A stretch of DNA of 64,000 nt from Chitinophaga japonensis (GCF_007830125.1 NZ_VLLG01000003.1:734247-798246); one strand, 5' to 3'; counted from the stretch's first letter, positions 9,087-17,633 are shown. Numbers and translations are program-made. Notes: generated from the sequence alone by a model not told the origin.

Positions 9087-9344
9087 ATGGACATTAAAGA
9101 GATCATACAGAGAACTAATGCGTTTTTGATGGAGGAGTTTGAAGCAGACCCCGCAAAAATTTCGCCTGAGGCTAACCTTAAATCCACCCTGGAACTGGAC
9201 AGCCTGGACTATATAGATCTGGTAGTAGTGATCGAGAACAACTTCGGTTTTAAAGTGAACCCCGAAGATTTTCAGAGCATTGTGACCTTCCAGGATTTTT
9301 ATGATTATGTAGCCCATCGTGTAAAACAAAAAGCATTGGTATAA
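9087..9344 (+). CDS. Acyl carrier protein (cluster ACP 1)
   Basis: An 85-residue acidic carrier protein. Ser39 in ELDSLDYIDLV is the expected 4'-phosphopantetheine attachment site, set in the usual D-S-L context. An AAGGAG lies about 12 nt before the ATG. The stop overlaps the start of the acyltransferase gene, so the two are translationally coupled. With the second ACP at 16047 it matches the two-ACP layout of aryl polyene clusters. It would carry the growing polyene or the aryl starter. AcpS at 29465 is the likely activating enzyme. Confidence 0.92.
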   Translation: MDIKEIIQRTNAFLMEEFEADPAKISPEANLKSTLELDSLDYIDLVVVIENNFGFKVNPEDFQSIVTFQDFYDYVAHRVKQKALV

Positions 9345-10219
9345 TGCCGTCCTGGCAGGGGAAGTCCAAAGGCAATAAGCTGGGATACCGTATTTTCATT
9401 GAAACATTGCGTTACGGGGGGGTAAGGCCGGCTTATTGGCTGTTAAGGTTTGTAGCAGGATACTATTTTTTGTTTTCCCACAGTTCCTCAAGGCCGATCT
9501 TCCGTTATTTTCACACAAAAATAGGGTATAGCCGGTGGCGTTCGCTGCGCAGCGTGTACCGTAACTATTACATATTCGGGCAAACGCTGATCGACAAGAT
9601 CGTGGTAATGGCCGGCATCCCCAACAGGTTCACCTTCCAGTTTGAAGGGGAGCACCATCTCCGGCAGTTGGTGGCGGCCGGGCGCGGCGGCATCCTGCTC
9701 AGCGCTCACCTGGGCAACTGGGAAGTAGCCGGCCACCTGTTCACCCGGTTGCAGACCCGTATCAATATCGTGATGTTCGACGGGGAGCATGAGCGCATCA
9801 AGCAATACCTTTCCGGCGTTACCGGGGAACGGAATGTAAATGTTATTGTAATTAAGGACGATTTATCGCACATTTACGCTATTAATGACGCCCTGGGCAA
9901 TAATGAGCTGGTATGCATGCATGCAGACCGGTTCATGGAAGGCAATAAGACCGTGGAGGCCCGTTTCCTGGGGGCGGAAGCCCGGTTCCCCGCAGGGCCG
10001 TTCCTGCTGGCCGCCACCTTCAGGGTGCCGGTTTCGCTGGTATTCGCTTTCAAGGAGTCTGCCAGCCATTATCACCTGTATGCCACCCCGCCGCGGGAAT
10101 ACCATGGGCGCCGGCAGCAGGGCGTACAGGAAGCGGCCGGCGATTTTGTAGCGGTCCTGGAGGAAAAAGTGCGGCAGTACCCGGAGCAATGGTTCAATTA
10201 TTACGACTTTTGGGAATAA
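9344..10219 (+). CDS. LpxL-like lysophospholipid acyltransferase family protein
   Basis: A 291-residue LPLAT-superfamily protein closest to lipid A late acyltransferases (LpxL/HtrB). The catalytic motif is an HX4E, HLGNWE at residues 122-127. One N-terminal hydrophobic segment (PAYWLLRFVAGYYFLFS) would anchor it at the inner face of the inner membrane. LpxL-type enzymes use acyl-ACP donors, which fits its overlap with the ACP gene upstream. Here it probably transfers the polyene acyl chain, or a fatty acyl partner, to a lipid or resorcinol acceptor. That role comes from context, since lipid A acyltransferases look the same in sequence. Confidence 0.85.
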   Translation: MPSWQGKSKGNKLGYRIFIETLRYGGVRPAYWLLRFVAGYYFLFSHSSSRPIFRYFHTKIGYSRWRSLRSVYRNYYIFGQTLIDKIVVMAGIPNRFTFQFEGEHHLRQLVAAGRGGILLSAHLGNWEVAGHLFTRLQTRINIVMFDGEHERIKQYLSGVTGERNVNVIVIKDDLSHIYAINDALGNNELVCMHADRFMEGNKTVEARFLGAEARFPAGPFLLAATFRVPVSLVFAFKESASHYHLYATPPREYHGRRQQGVQEAAGDFVAVLEEKVRQYPEQWFNYYDFWE

Positions 10220-10220
10220 T

Positions 10221-10640
10221 ATGTTCATTCATTCAGATAATATCACCCAATACATTCCGCAGCGCACGCCTATCGTGATGATCAGCGGTATACTGGCGGC
10301 GGATGAGCAACGCACCCGCACCGGCTTCCACGTAAGCCCCGATAATATTTTTGTGCAGAACGGCGTGCTGACCCCGCCCGGTCTCATGGAGAACATTGCG
10401 CAAACCGCTGCGGCCGGCGCCGGCTATGAGGCGGTGCAGGGCCAGGTGCCGGTGCAGGTGGGCTACATCGGCGCGGTAAAGGACCTGGAGATATTTGAGC
10501 TGCCGCCTGCAGGCGCTTTTATTGAAACCACCACACAGATCACGCATAAGGTATTCAACGCCACCATGATCACCGGCCAGGTAATGCTGGACGGGAAACT
10601 GATAGCGCAATGTGAAATGAAAATATTCATAAACCCCTGA
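10221..10640 (+). CDS. Hotdog-fold 3-hydroxyacyl-ACP dehydratase-like protein (ApeP-like)
   Basis: A 139-residue FabZ/FabA-like hotdog protein. The segment PPGLMENIAQTAAAGAGY matches the FabZ central helix and keeps the acidic residue (Glu57). The GHFP loop that carries the FabZ catalytic His is replaced by VQNGVLTPPG, and the N-terminal PHR of FabZ is PQR (Gln14). It therefore has only the acidic half of the dyad. It begins 1 nt after the acyltransferase. A second hotdog protein at 20700 has the complementary half, so a heterodimeric dehydratase is plausible. The family is clear, but activity alone is doubtful. Confidence 0.82.
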   Translation: MFIHSDNITQYIPQRTPIVMISGILAADEQRTRTGFHVSPDNIFVQNGVLTPPGLMENIAQTAAAGAGYEAVQGQVPVQVGYIGAVKDLEIFELPPAGAFIETTTQITHKVFNATMITGQVMLDGKLIAQCEMKIFINP

Positions 10641-10652
10641 ATAAGTAGTATC

Positions 10653-11297
10653 ATGACACCATTTACCATGCACAAAAGAATGCGCTTATTACTGGCCGCC
10701 CTGCTGCTGGCCGTTAGCTCCCAGGCACAGACCCTGAAAGAATTTTTTACCGCCGGCGCGCCGCTGACCTACCTGGGCGTAGACTTTACACAGGCCAGGC
10801 TCCTGGGGGATGCGGATGCCGTTACCAATGATATCCGGGATCGGCATTTCCCGGCTATCAACAACGTAATTATCGCCGAGCCCAAGAAGTATGATATTGC
10901 CGGCGCCTTTCACAACCAGGTGACCACCGACCTGGCGGCCGTTACCAAACGCAATGCAGCCATTAACCCGGACAAGATCAAGTCCGATAACTCCGCGGAT
11001 TTTAACCACCTCAAACCGGCGGACATCGACCAATTGGTGCAGGGATTTGATTTTGGCGGCAAAAAAGGCATCGGGCTGCTGCTGGTAATGGACGGCATGA
11101 GCAAGACCGAAAAAGCGGCCACCATGCACGTCACCCTGGTGGATATGGACAACAAAAAAGTGTTGCTCACGGAAGAGCTGGAAGGCAAGGCGCAGGGTTT
11201 CGGATTTCGTAACTACTGGGCTTATACCGTGCACAAGGTGCTGGAAGAGGTGGAGAAGCACCGGTATAAGCAGTGGAAAGCAAAATATGCAAACTGA
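10653..11297 (+). CDS. Secreted protein of unknown function in pigment cluster
   Basis: I do not recognise a named family. The 214-residue product has a clear signal peptide (MRLLLAALLLAVSSQAQ core) and no further membrane segment, so it should be periplasmic. The mature part contains YLGVDFTQARLLGDA and KKGIGLLLVMDGMSK and is rich in charged residues towards the C terminus. An internal ATG at 10668 gives the same signal peptide with five fewer residues. The stop overlaps the thioesterase start (TGATG). Its fixed place among acyl-chain enzymes suggests a periplasmic role in pigment or lipid handling, but nothing in the sequence gives a reaction. Confidence 0.75.
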   Translation: MTPFTMHKRMRLLLAALLLAVSSQAQTLKEFFTAGAPLTYLGVDFTQARLLGDADAVTNDIRDRHFPAINNVIIAEPKKYDIAGAFHNQVTTDLAAVTKRNAAINPDKIKSDNSADFNHLKPADIDQLVQGFDFGGKKGIGLLLVMDGMSKTEKAATMHVTLVDMDNKKVLLTEELEGKAQGFGFRNYWAYTVHKVLEEVEKHRYKQWKAKYAN

Positions 11298-11716
11298 TGG
11301 AATTAACAGAGCGGGCAAACATATTAGTGAAGTTCAATGAAGCAGATCCGCTGGGCATTGTATGGCACGGGCATTACGTGCGTTACTTCGAGGACGGGCG
11401 CGAAGCCTTCGGTGAGAAGTACGGCCTGCGGTACCTGGACATTTTTCAGCAGGGCTATACCGTGCCCATCGTGAAAGTGGAATGCAATTATAAACGCTCG
11501 CTCCGTTATGGTGACCGCGTGATAGTGGAAACAAAATATGTGGATACAGCGGCAGCCAAGATAAAATTCCTGTACTCCCTGTACAATGCCGCTACCGGCG
11601 AGCTGGTGGCAGACGGCGCTTCCGTGCAGGTGTTCCTGGACACGGAATCTTCCACGCTGCAGCTTACGATCCCTCCCTTTTTTAAAGCCTGGAAAGAACA
11701 GTGGGGGCTTTTGTGA
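11297..11716 (+). CDS. Acyl-CoA/ACP thioesterase (YbgC/FadM 4HBT family)
   Basis: A 139-residue hotdog thioesterase. The 4HBT active-site segment reads ADPLGIVWHGHYVRYFEDGR, with the usual acidic residue five positions before the His-rich turn. I chose the ATG at 11297, which overlaps the upstream stop. An ATG 24 nt earlier only adds residues inside the preceding gene. It would release or proof-read acyl groups from ACP or CoA during polyene synthesis. Thioesterases of this type are common in aryl polyene loci. Specificity is unknown. The spacer after it carries a word-repeat palindrome. Confidence 0.85.
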   Translation: MELTERANILVKFNEADPLGIVWHGHYVRYFEDGREAFGEKYGLRYLDIFQQGYTVPIVKVECNYKRSLRYGDRVIVETKYVDTAAAKIKFLYSLYNAATGELVADGASVQVFLDTESSTLQLTIPPFFKAWKEQWGLL

Positions 11717-11796
11717 GCATAAAGTGCAAAGCATAAAGCATAAAGCTAATGCAGCAACTCGCGGGCTTTTTGCTTTCTGCTTTAAGCTTTCAGCTA
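11716..11796. repeat. Intergenic quasi-palindrome built from CATAAAG/GCTTT words
   Basis: The left arm (11716-11747) repeats GCATAAAG three times with variations. The right arm (11763-11795) carries GCTTT repeated, its reverse complement. The centre is about 15 nt and GC-richer. The left arm starts at the last base of the thioesterase stop codon. The right arm ends just before the AAGGA ahead of the next ketosynthase. Confidence 0.7.
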
Positions 11797-11806
11797 AGGA
11801 TTGAAT

Positions 11807-12952
11807 ATGAGCAATGTATATGTAATAGCGGACAATATTGTGGCGCCTCTGGGCCGTACGGCGGCAGAGAATTTTGCTGCCGTGCGCAGCGGCAGGAGCG
11901 GCATACAGCAGCACCGCGACCCGCTGCTGTCCCCCGCGCCCTTTTACGCCGCTATGATGCCCCCCGGCCAGTTGGAAGCCTACGCAGAGGGATATAACTT
12001 AAGTGAATATACGAAATTTGAGCAGCTCCTGATCCTGTCCGTGCAGGATGCGCTGGCGCAAACCGCGCTTGATATCACGGACGGGCGTACGGCCTTCATT
12101 GTGTCTACCACAAAAGGCAACATAGCATTGCTGGAGCAGCAGCCGGATGCACCGCCATACGGGCAGATGGAACTGTTTGGCGCGGCACGGAAAGTAGCCG
12201 CTTACTTCGGGTACCAGGCAGCGCCCATCGTGGTGAGCAATGCCTGTATATCCGGGCTGCTGGCCGTTTTGATAGGCCGGCGCCTGATCGCTTCCGGGCA
12301 GTATGACCATGCCGTAGTAACGGGTGCAGATGTAATGACGCAGTTTGTGCTGTCCGGCTTCCAGTCATTCCAGGCAGTGAGCCCGGAGCCCTGCCGACCC
12401 TTTGATGCGGAGCGCAAAGGCGTTACGCTGGGGGAAGGCGCCGGTACCGTGGTGCTCAGCAAGCGGCAGGAGCTGGCGCCTGCTGGCGCCGTGCTGGCCG
12501 GGGCCGGGTCTGTCAGCAATGATGCCAACCATATTTCCGGGCCTTCACGCACGGGGGCGGAGCTGGGCATGGCCATGCGGAACGCCATGCTGCACAGCGG
12601 GCTGACACCGGCCGATATTGGTTTTGTGTCCGCCCACGGCACCGCCACCCTGTACAACGATGAGATGGAGGCCAAGGCCCTGCACCTGGCCGGCCTGGAA
12701 CAAACGCCGGTAAACAGTTTCAAGGGGTACTACGGGCACACCCTGGGCGCCGCCGGGTTGATAGAGGCCATTATTGGCATCCGCGCCCTGCAGCAGCAGG
12801 TGGTGCTGCCCACACAGGGCTTTTCGCAACCGGGCGTAAGCCTGCCGGTAAACGTGAGCCGTACGCTGGAGCAGCGGTCCATGCGGCACTACCTGAAAAC
12901 AGTGTCCGGTTTTGGCGGCTGCAACGCCGCTATGGTGTTCTCGCTGGTGTAA
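11807..12952 (+). CDS. Beta-ketoacyl-ACP synthase, pigment cluster
   Basis: A 381-residue ketosynthase. Active-site residues are Cys147 in SNACISGLLAV, His in SAHGTATLYND, and Lys/His in NSFKGYYGHTLGAAG, so it should be catalytic. The ATG at 11807 is preceded by AAGGA at 6 nt. A TTG at 11801 would leave no ribosome-site spacing. It is shorter than FabF (about 410) and more divergent than the 7665 enzyme, so it may handle an early or unusual condensation. A methyltransferase follows after 24 nt. Confidence 0.88.
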   Translation: MSNVYVIADNIVAPLGRTAAENFAAVRSGRSGIQQHRDPLLSPAPFYAAMMPPGQLEAYAEGYNLSEYTKFEQLLILSVQDALAQTALDITDGRTAFIVSTTKGNIALLEQQPDAPPYGQMELFGAARKVAAYFGYQAAPIVVSNACISGLLAVLIGRRLIASGQYDHAVVTGADVMTQFVLSGFQSFQAVSPEPCRPFDAERKGVTLGEGAGTVVLSKRQELAPAGAVLAGAGSVSNDANHISGPSRTGAELGMAMRNAMLHSGLTPADIGFVSAHGTATLYNDEMEAKALHLAGLEQTPVNSFKGYYGHTLGAAGLIEAIIGIRALQQQVVLPTQGFSQPGVSLPVNVSRTLEQRSMRHYLKTVSGFGGCNAAMVFSLV

Positions 12953-12976
12953 CAACGATCATTCGTAATAAAACAT

Positions 12977-14044
12977 ATGGAATTTTTCGCCAAAGAAACA
13001 AAAACAGCATTGCAGGCCAAGGAAGCCGCCCTGCAATTGGCTTTTGCGCCGGTAGCTTTCCAGGCTGCGCGGGCCCTGCGGGATTTCGGTATCCTGAAGC
13101 TGATCAGCAAAAGCGGGGCCGCTGGGATGACCATCGAGGAGATCATGCAGGAGGTATCCCTGTCCCGCTACGCCATCCGGGTACTGCTGGAAGCCGGGCT
13201 GGGCATGGAACTGTTGATCGTTAACAATAAAAGATATTCCCTTACCAAAACCGGTTACTTTATTGAGCATGATACGCTGACCCGCATCAACATGAACTTT
13301 GTACAGGATATCTGCTACAAGGGCATGTACCACCTGCAGGACAGTCTCCGCGAAGGCCGGCCCGCGGGCCTGCAGGAGCTGGGCCCCTGGGACACCATCT
13401 ACCCGGGCCTGCCGCTGCTGCCGCCGGAAACAGGAAAAAGCTGGTTTGATTTTGACCACTATTATTCCGACCTGGCTTTTCCCCAGGCGCTGCCCATCGT
13501 ATTTAAAGATAAGCCCCGCAGGCTGCTGGACATTGGCGGCAATACCGGTAAGTGGACCCTGGCCTGCACGGAATATGACAAGGAGGTACAGGTCACTATG
13601 TTTGACCTGCCCGGCGAAATAGCCCTGGCGCAGCAGCGGGTGCAGGAAGCCGGCGTGGCGGACAGGGTATCCTTCCATACGGCCAATATCCTGGATGAAA
13701 GCCTGCCTTTCCCGCAGGGCTTCGACGTGATCTGGATGAGCCAGTTCCTCGACTGCTTTTCCGAAGCGGAGATCGTTTCCATCCTCAAACGTTGCCGCGA
13801 GGCCTTAACGCCCGGGGGCGCCATTTTCATACTGGAGCCTTTCTGGAACCGGCAGGTATTCAAATCCGCTGCCTTCTGCCTGCAGCAGACCTCCCTGTAT
13901 TTTACCGCCATGGCCAACGGTAACAGCCAGATGTATCATACGGACGAGTTTTTCCAGTGCATTGCCGATGCCGGCCTGCAGGTAGTGGAGGAAGATGACC
14001 GGATGGGATTGAGCTATACATTGTTGAAATGTGTAAAAGCATGA
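12977..14044 (+). CDS. SAM-dependent O-methyltransferase-family enzyme
   Basis: A 355-residue protein with the two-domain layout of the Methyltransf_2 family. The N-terminal winged-helix dimerisation domain (about residues 20-100) includes MTIEEIMQEVSLSRYAIRVL. The C-terminal Rossmann domain starts with LLDIGGNTGKWTLAC, followed by MFDLPGE, DVIWMSQFLDCF and a PGGAIFILEP strand. Flexirubins and related aryl polyenes carry ring methyl or methoxy groups, so modification of the aromatic head group is the likely role. Whether O- or C-methylation is done cannot be read. The last codons run into a GTAAAA-word palindrome. Confidence 0.87.
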   Translation: MEFFAKETKTALQAKEAALQLAFAPVAFQAARALRDFGILKLISKSGAAGMTIEEIMQEVSLSRYAIRVLLEAGLGMELLIVNNKRYSLTKTGYFIEHDTLTRINMNFVQDICYKGMYHLQDSLREGRPAGLQELGPWDTIYPGLPLLPPETGKSWFDFDHYYSDLAFPQALPIVFKDKPRRLLDIGGNTGKWTLACTEYDKEVQVTMFDLPGEIALAQQRVQEAGVADRVSFHTANILDESLPFPQGFDVIWMSQFLDCFSEAEIVSILKRCREALTPGGAIFILEPFWNRQVFKSAAFCLQQTSLYFTAMANGNSQMYHTDEFFQCIADAGLQVVEEDDRMGLSYTLLKCVKA

Positions 14045-14073
14045 TAAATAAAAATGTAAAATCTTAAATGAAA

Positions 14074-14105
14074 AATGTAAAATGTAAAAGTTTACATTTT
14101 ACATT
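14074..14105. repeat. Perfect 15-bp inverted repeat of GTAAAAT words
   Basis: AATGTAAAATGTAAA at 14074-14088, a 2-nt centre, and its exact reverse complement at 14091-14105. Further GTAAAAT and TAAATG words precede it from 14046. It fills most of the spacer between the methyltransferase and the flavoprotein. No T tract follows, so an intrinsic terminator is unlikely. Confidence 0.8.
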
Positions 14106-14128
14106 CTATCAGTAAAACATCAAAATAA

Positions 14129-15376
14129 ATGAACACAGAACAGGTGGATGTATTGGTGATTGGCGCCGGCCCGGCCGGTACGGTAGCCGCATCCATTATT
14201 CATCAGGCCGGGTACAAGGTGAAGATCGTGGAAAAGCAAAAGTTCCCGCGCTTCGTGATCGGTGAAAGCTTGTTGCCCCGCAGCATGGAAGCCCTGCAGG
14301 AGGCCGGCTTCATTGAAGCCATTGACGCACAGGGTTTCCAGCGTAAGTACGGCGCCAAGTTCGTGAAGGATAAGGGCGTGTGCGATTTTACCTTTGAAGA
14401 GCAGTTTACAAAGGGCTGGACCTGGACCTGGCAGGTAACCCGTGCGGATTTCGACAAAACGCTGGCGGATACCTGCGAAAAGATGGGCATCGCTGTAGCA
14501 TATGAAACAACAGTAACGGACATACGCTTTAACGGGCAGGAAAGTCTCACCACGGTAACCGATGCGCAGGGCAACCAGCAGCAGATACAGGCGCGCTTTA
14601 TAGTGGATGGCAGCGGTTACGGCCGGGTGATACCCCGCCTCTTTAACCTGGAGAAGCCATCCAACCTGCAGCCCCGCAAGGCGCTGTTTGCGCATACCGT
14701 AGATGTGCGCCGCTCCATGGCGGACGAGCCTAACCGCATTACCGCGGTGGTGCACCGCCCGGGCGTGTGGATCTGGATCATTCCTTTCTCCAACGGGAAT
14801 ACCTCCGTGGGGTTTGTGGGCGATCCTTCTTTTTTTGCACAGTATGCCGGTACGCCGGAGCAGCAGTTCCGCGCCCTGCTGGAAGCGGAGCCCTATACCA
14901 GGGAACGTTTCCGGGATGTGGAGCTGGTATTTGAGCCGCGGGTGCTGGAGTCCTGGTCCGCTACCACGGACAGGTTCTACGGGGAAGGTTTTGTGCTGAC
15001 GGGTAATGTAACGGAATTCCTGGACCCGATCTTTTCATCCGGCGTAACTTTGGCGTGTGTGTCCAGCCAGACAGCCGCCAGGCTGGTGATCCGCAAGTTG
15101 CAGGGCCAGGCGGTGGATTGGGAAAAAGAATACATGGAACCTGCCATGCAGGGCGTCAATACATTCCGCTCTTATGTTATGGCCTGGTACGAAGGTACCC
15201 TGGATACCATTTTCTTTAACCCTACGCCCAACCCGCTGGTAAAGCAGCAGATCTGCTCCGTGCTGGCGGGCTACGTATGGGATATGGACAATCCTTTCGT
15301 AAGCAATCACCAAACGGCGCTGAAGCGGCTGGCGCGCGCTATTGAACTGACAGAAAAAATAAAGGAAGGCAATTGA
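14129..15376 (+). CDS. Flavin-dependent halogenase/hydroxylase-type oxidoreductase
   Basis: A 415-residue FAD protein of the tryptophan-halogenase/geranylgeranyl-reductase-like superfamily. The dinucleotide fold is GAGPAG near residues 11-16, and the family motif GESLLP follows near residue 45. Lys73 (in QRKYGAK) sits where phenol and pyrrole halogenases have their catalytic Lys. WIWIIP at 214-219 matches the W-x-W-x-I-P motif of FAD halogenases. Chlorinated flexirubins are known from related bacteria, so ring chlorination is a good hypothesis. Hydroxylation or reduction of the aryl ring is the alternative. The next gene begins with a TTG inside this stop (TTGA). Confidence 0.82.
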   Translation: MNTEQVDVLVIGAGPAGTVAASIIHQAGYKVKIVEKQKFPRFVIGESLLPRSMEALQEAGFIEAIDAQGFQRKYGAKFVKDKGVCDFTFEEQFTKGWTWTWQVTRADFDKTLADTCEKMGIAVAYETTVTDIRFNGQESLTTVTDAQGNQQQIQARFIVDGSGYGRVIPRLFNLEKPSNLQPRKALFAHTVDVRRSMADEPNRITAVVHRPGVWIWIIPFSNGNTSVGFVGDPSFFAQYAGTPEQQFRALLEAEPYTRERFRDVELVFEPRVLESWSATTDRFYGEGFVLTGNVTEFLDPIFSSGVTLACVSSQTAARLVIRKLQGQAVDWEKEYMEPAMQGVNTFRSYVMAWYEGTLDTIFFNPTPNPLVKQQICSVLAGYVWDMDNPFVSNHQTALKRLARAIELTEKIKEGN

Positions 15377-16002
15377 GCAACGGAACGGCATATATTACAG
15401 GTAGTTGCGTGATCCGGCAGCACCAGGTGTACAATAACGGCGTCCTGCGCTGGCAGGACACGCCGGGCACGGCGCTGCCCGAATTCCTGCGCAACGGCTA
15501 CGATCACTTTTCCGGGCAATATCCCAAGTTCCATAAAATGGATCATCTCTCCAGGCTGGGATGGCTGGCCGCAGAAGTACTGCTGCAGGCAGCGGAAGTA
15601 GAGGATCATTTGCCCGGGCAGGTAGCGATCGTGCTGAGCAACCGCAGCACCAGCCTGGATACCGATGCCCGTTATTATAATACCGTAAAGGATATTCCCA
15701 GCCCGGCGCTGTTCGTATACACCCTGCCCAATATCGTGATAGGGGAAATATGCATCCGGCACGGCTTTAAAGGCGAGCATGCCTTTTTTACAACCGAAGG
15801 CTTTGATGCGGAGCTGGTAAGGTCCTATGCACAGTTGCTCCTGGATACCAATGCCGCCACCGCCTGCATCTGCGGCTGGGTGGAGGTGATGGACGGGGCG
15901 TATGAAGCGGCCCTGTATTTTGCCGAGAGGAGGGAAGTGAGCGGCGCGCCGCTCTTCACCGTTGAAAACGTAAAAAAAATATATGCAGGAAATATGAGGT
16001 GA
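15373..16002 (+). CDS. Truncated ketosynthase-like protein (KS N-terminal half, no Cys)
   Basis: A 209-residue protein resembling the N-terminal half of a ketosynthase (Pfam Ketoacyl-synt_2 type). Recognisable segments are IAYIVLSN-like QVAIVLSNRSTSLDTD and LPNIVIGEICIRHGFKGEH. The position of the KS nucleophile reads EHAFFTTEGFD with no Cys, and the C-terminal His-bearing half is absent, so it cannot condense. Translation probably starts at TTG 15373, overlapping the upstream stop; no ATG fits. A structural or priming role beside the real ketosynthases is possible. The next gene is an ACP. Confidence 0.72.
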   Translation: MSNGTAYITGSCVIRQHQVYNNGVLRWQDTPGTALPEFLRNGYDHFSGQYPKFHKMDHLSRLGWLAAEVLLQAAEVEDHLPGQVAIVLSNRSTSLDTDARYYNTVKDIPSPALFVYTLPNIVIGEICIRHGFKGEHAFFTTEGFDAELVRSYAQLLLDTNAATACICGWVEVMDGAYEAALYFAERREVSGAPLFTVENVKKIYAGNMR

Positions 16003-16046
16003 GCATCATACATCATATTTCTTACTTCAAACATCATACATGATAT
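16003..16046. repeat. Spacer with repeated CATCATACATSATAT unit
   Basis: Two 15-nt direct copies (16004-16018 and 16032-16046, one mismatch) flank CTTACTTCA. The second ends at the ATG of the ACP gene. CTTACTTCA-type words recur at 6880-6910, 26156-26190 and 36281-36330. Confidence 0.65.
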
Positions 16047-16310
16047 ATGGAAAAACTGATGGCCGATCTGAAATCGCAGATCATTGCGCAACTGAATTTG
16101 CAGGAGGTAAAACCGGAGGATATAGGAAATGATCAGCCTTTGTTCAAGGAAGGATTGGGCCTGGACTCTATTGACGCCCTGGAACTGATCGTATTGCTGC
16201 AGCAGCATTATAACATCCGGATCGCCAACCCGGAACAGGGCCCGGAGATATTCCACTCTGTGCGCTCCATGGCGGAATACATCACGGCGCACCAAAAGCA
16301 GCAGGGATGA
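16047..16310 (+). CDS. Acyl carrier protein (cluster ACP 2)
   Basis: An 87-residue carrier protein with Ser41 in GLGLDSIDALELIV as the phosphopantetheine site. It differs clearly from ACP 1, with LDSIDALEL against LDSLDYIDL, so the two probably serve different steps, for example starter loading and elongation. Its stop overlaps the ATG of the following ketosynthase (ATGA), and this tight ACP-KS coupling is typical of type II systems. The 5' flank is a repeated-word spacer. Confidence 0.92.
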   Translation: MEKLMADLKSQIIAQLNLQEVKPEDIGNDQPLFKEGLGLDSIDALELIVLLQQHYNIRIANPEQGPEIFHSVRSMAEYITAHQKQQG

Positions 16311-17509
16311 GCGGGCAGGTATGGGTAGCCGGCGGCGGCGTGATCTGCGGCATAGGCGCTGACCTGCGGGCCTGCCTGGAGGCTTTTGCCCGTATGGAGC
16401 CCGGCATGCAGGATATGCAGCACCTGCGTTCCATACACCGCGGCGTACTGCCGGTGGCGGAAGTAAAGGCGGATAATGACGCCCTGGCCGCGCAGGCGGG
16501 CCTGCCGGCCAGTGTGAGCAGGACAGCGTTGCTGAGCAAGATAGCAGCAGAGCAGGCCTGGGCATCCACCGGCCTGGGCAGCCTTGCACCTTACCGTACA
16601 GGATTGGTGTCTGCCAATACCGTAGGCGGCATGGACAAAACAGAAGATTTCTTTGGCGCTTACCTGCAACATCCGCAGCAAGGTCGTTTGTGGCAGGTGT
16701 TGCATCATGAATGCGGCAGCGTAACGGAGCTGGTGGCCGATGCCATGGGCATCCGGCAGCAGGTGTCTACTATCAGCACGGCCTGCTCTTCCGGCGCCAA
16801 TGCGCTGATGTACGGCGCCCGCCTGATCCGGCATAACATCGTGGATGTGGTGATAGCCGGCGGGGCGGATGCGCTGACCCGCTTTACCCTTAATGGATTC
16901 AATACCCTGATGATACTGGACCAGCAGCCCTGCAGGCCGTTTGACGATACCCGGGCAGGGCTGAACCTGGGAGAAGGGGCCGGCTACGTGGTGCTGGTAA
17001 GCGACGCCGTAGCGGCGCAACTGCCCAATGGGCCCTGGTGCCGGCTGAGCGGTTATGCCAATGCGAATGATGCTTACCATCAAACGGCCTCTTCGCCGGA
17101 AGGCACCGGTAATTACCTGGCCATGAAGGGCGCGCTGGAAATGAGCGGGCTGCAGCCTGCGGACATTGCTTATATTAACCTGCACGGCACCGGCACGCAG
17201 AACAATGACGAGTCTGAAGGCAAGGCCATACAACGTTTGTTTGCGCCGTACTACCCGGCTATGAGCTCTACCAAGTCATTTACCGGGCATACGCTGGGCG
17301 CCAGCGGCGGCATAGAAGCAGTATTTTCCGCACTGGCGGTGCAGCAGGGCGTTATATACCCGAATGCGCATTTTGCCGTTCCCATGAAGGAATATCCGTT
17401 CACTCCGGCTACTTCCTTTTCAAAGGGCAACCGGCTGACGCATGTAATGTCCAATTCTTTCGGATTCGGAGGCAATTGCTCGAGTCTTATCTTCTCAGGG
17501 TTCAATTGA
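16307..17509 (+). CDS. Beta-ketoacyl-ACP synthase (KS-alpha, ApeO-like)
   Basis: A 400-residue ketosynthase with Cys160 in STACSSGANALMYG, His in NLHGTGTQNNDE, and Lys/His in SSTKSFTGHTLGASGG, so it is catalytically complete. It is coupled to ACP 2 upstream and followed by a Cys-less KS homologue. That order, ACP then KS then chain-length-factor-like protein, matches the type II polyene synthase core of aryl polyene systems. I infer that this is the main polyene-extending ketosynthase and that its partner is the 17634 product. Confidence 0.9.
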   Translation: MSGQVWVAGGGVICGIGADLRACLEAFARMEPGMQDMQHLRSIHRGVLPVAEVKADNDALAAQAGLPASVSRTALLSKIAAEQAWASTGLGSLAPYRTGLVSANTVGGMDKTEDFFGAYLQHPQQGRLWQVLHHECGSVTELVADAMGIRQQVSTISTACSSGANALMYGARLIRHNIVDVVIAGGADALTRFTLNGFNTLMILDQQPCRPFDDTRAGLNLGEGAGYVVLVSDAVAAQLPNGPWCRLSGYANANDAYHQTASSPEGTGNYLAMKGALEMSGLQPADIAYINLHGTGTQNNDESEGKAIQRLFAPYYPAMSSTKSFTGHTLGASGGIEAVFSALAVQQGVIYPNAHFAVPMKEYPFTPATSFSKGNRLTHVMSNSFGFGGNCSSLIFSGFN

Positions 17510-17518
17510 TAACGCAAT

Positions 17519-17624
17519 GAATTAATAATTAAGCATTAATAATGAATAATACAAGCAGCATATGTGTTACACTTCATTGCCAATGTACATCGCCCTACGA
17601 TTCTTAATTATTAATTATTAATTC
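17519..17624. repeat. AT-rich quasi-palindrome of TTAATAATTA words
   Basis: The left arm (17519-17547) is AATTAATAATTAAGCATTAA plus flanks. The right arm (17599-17624) holds CTTAATTATTAATTATTAAT, largely its reverse complement. An inner pair, GCAATGA (17514-17520) and TCATTGC (17574-17580), adds a second stem. The left arm is nearly identical to that at 48149-48174. It fills the 124-bp spacer between the ketosynthase and the chain-length-factor-like gene. Confidence 0.75.
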
Positions 17625-17633
17625 AGTAAAGGC

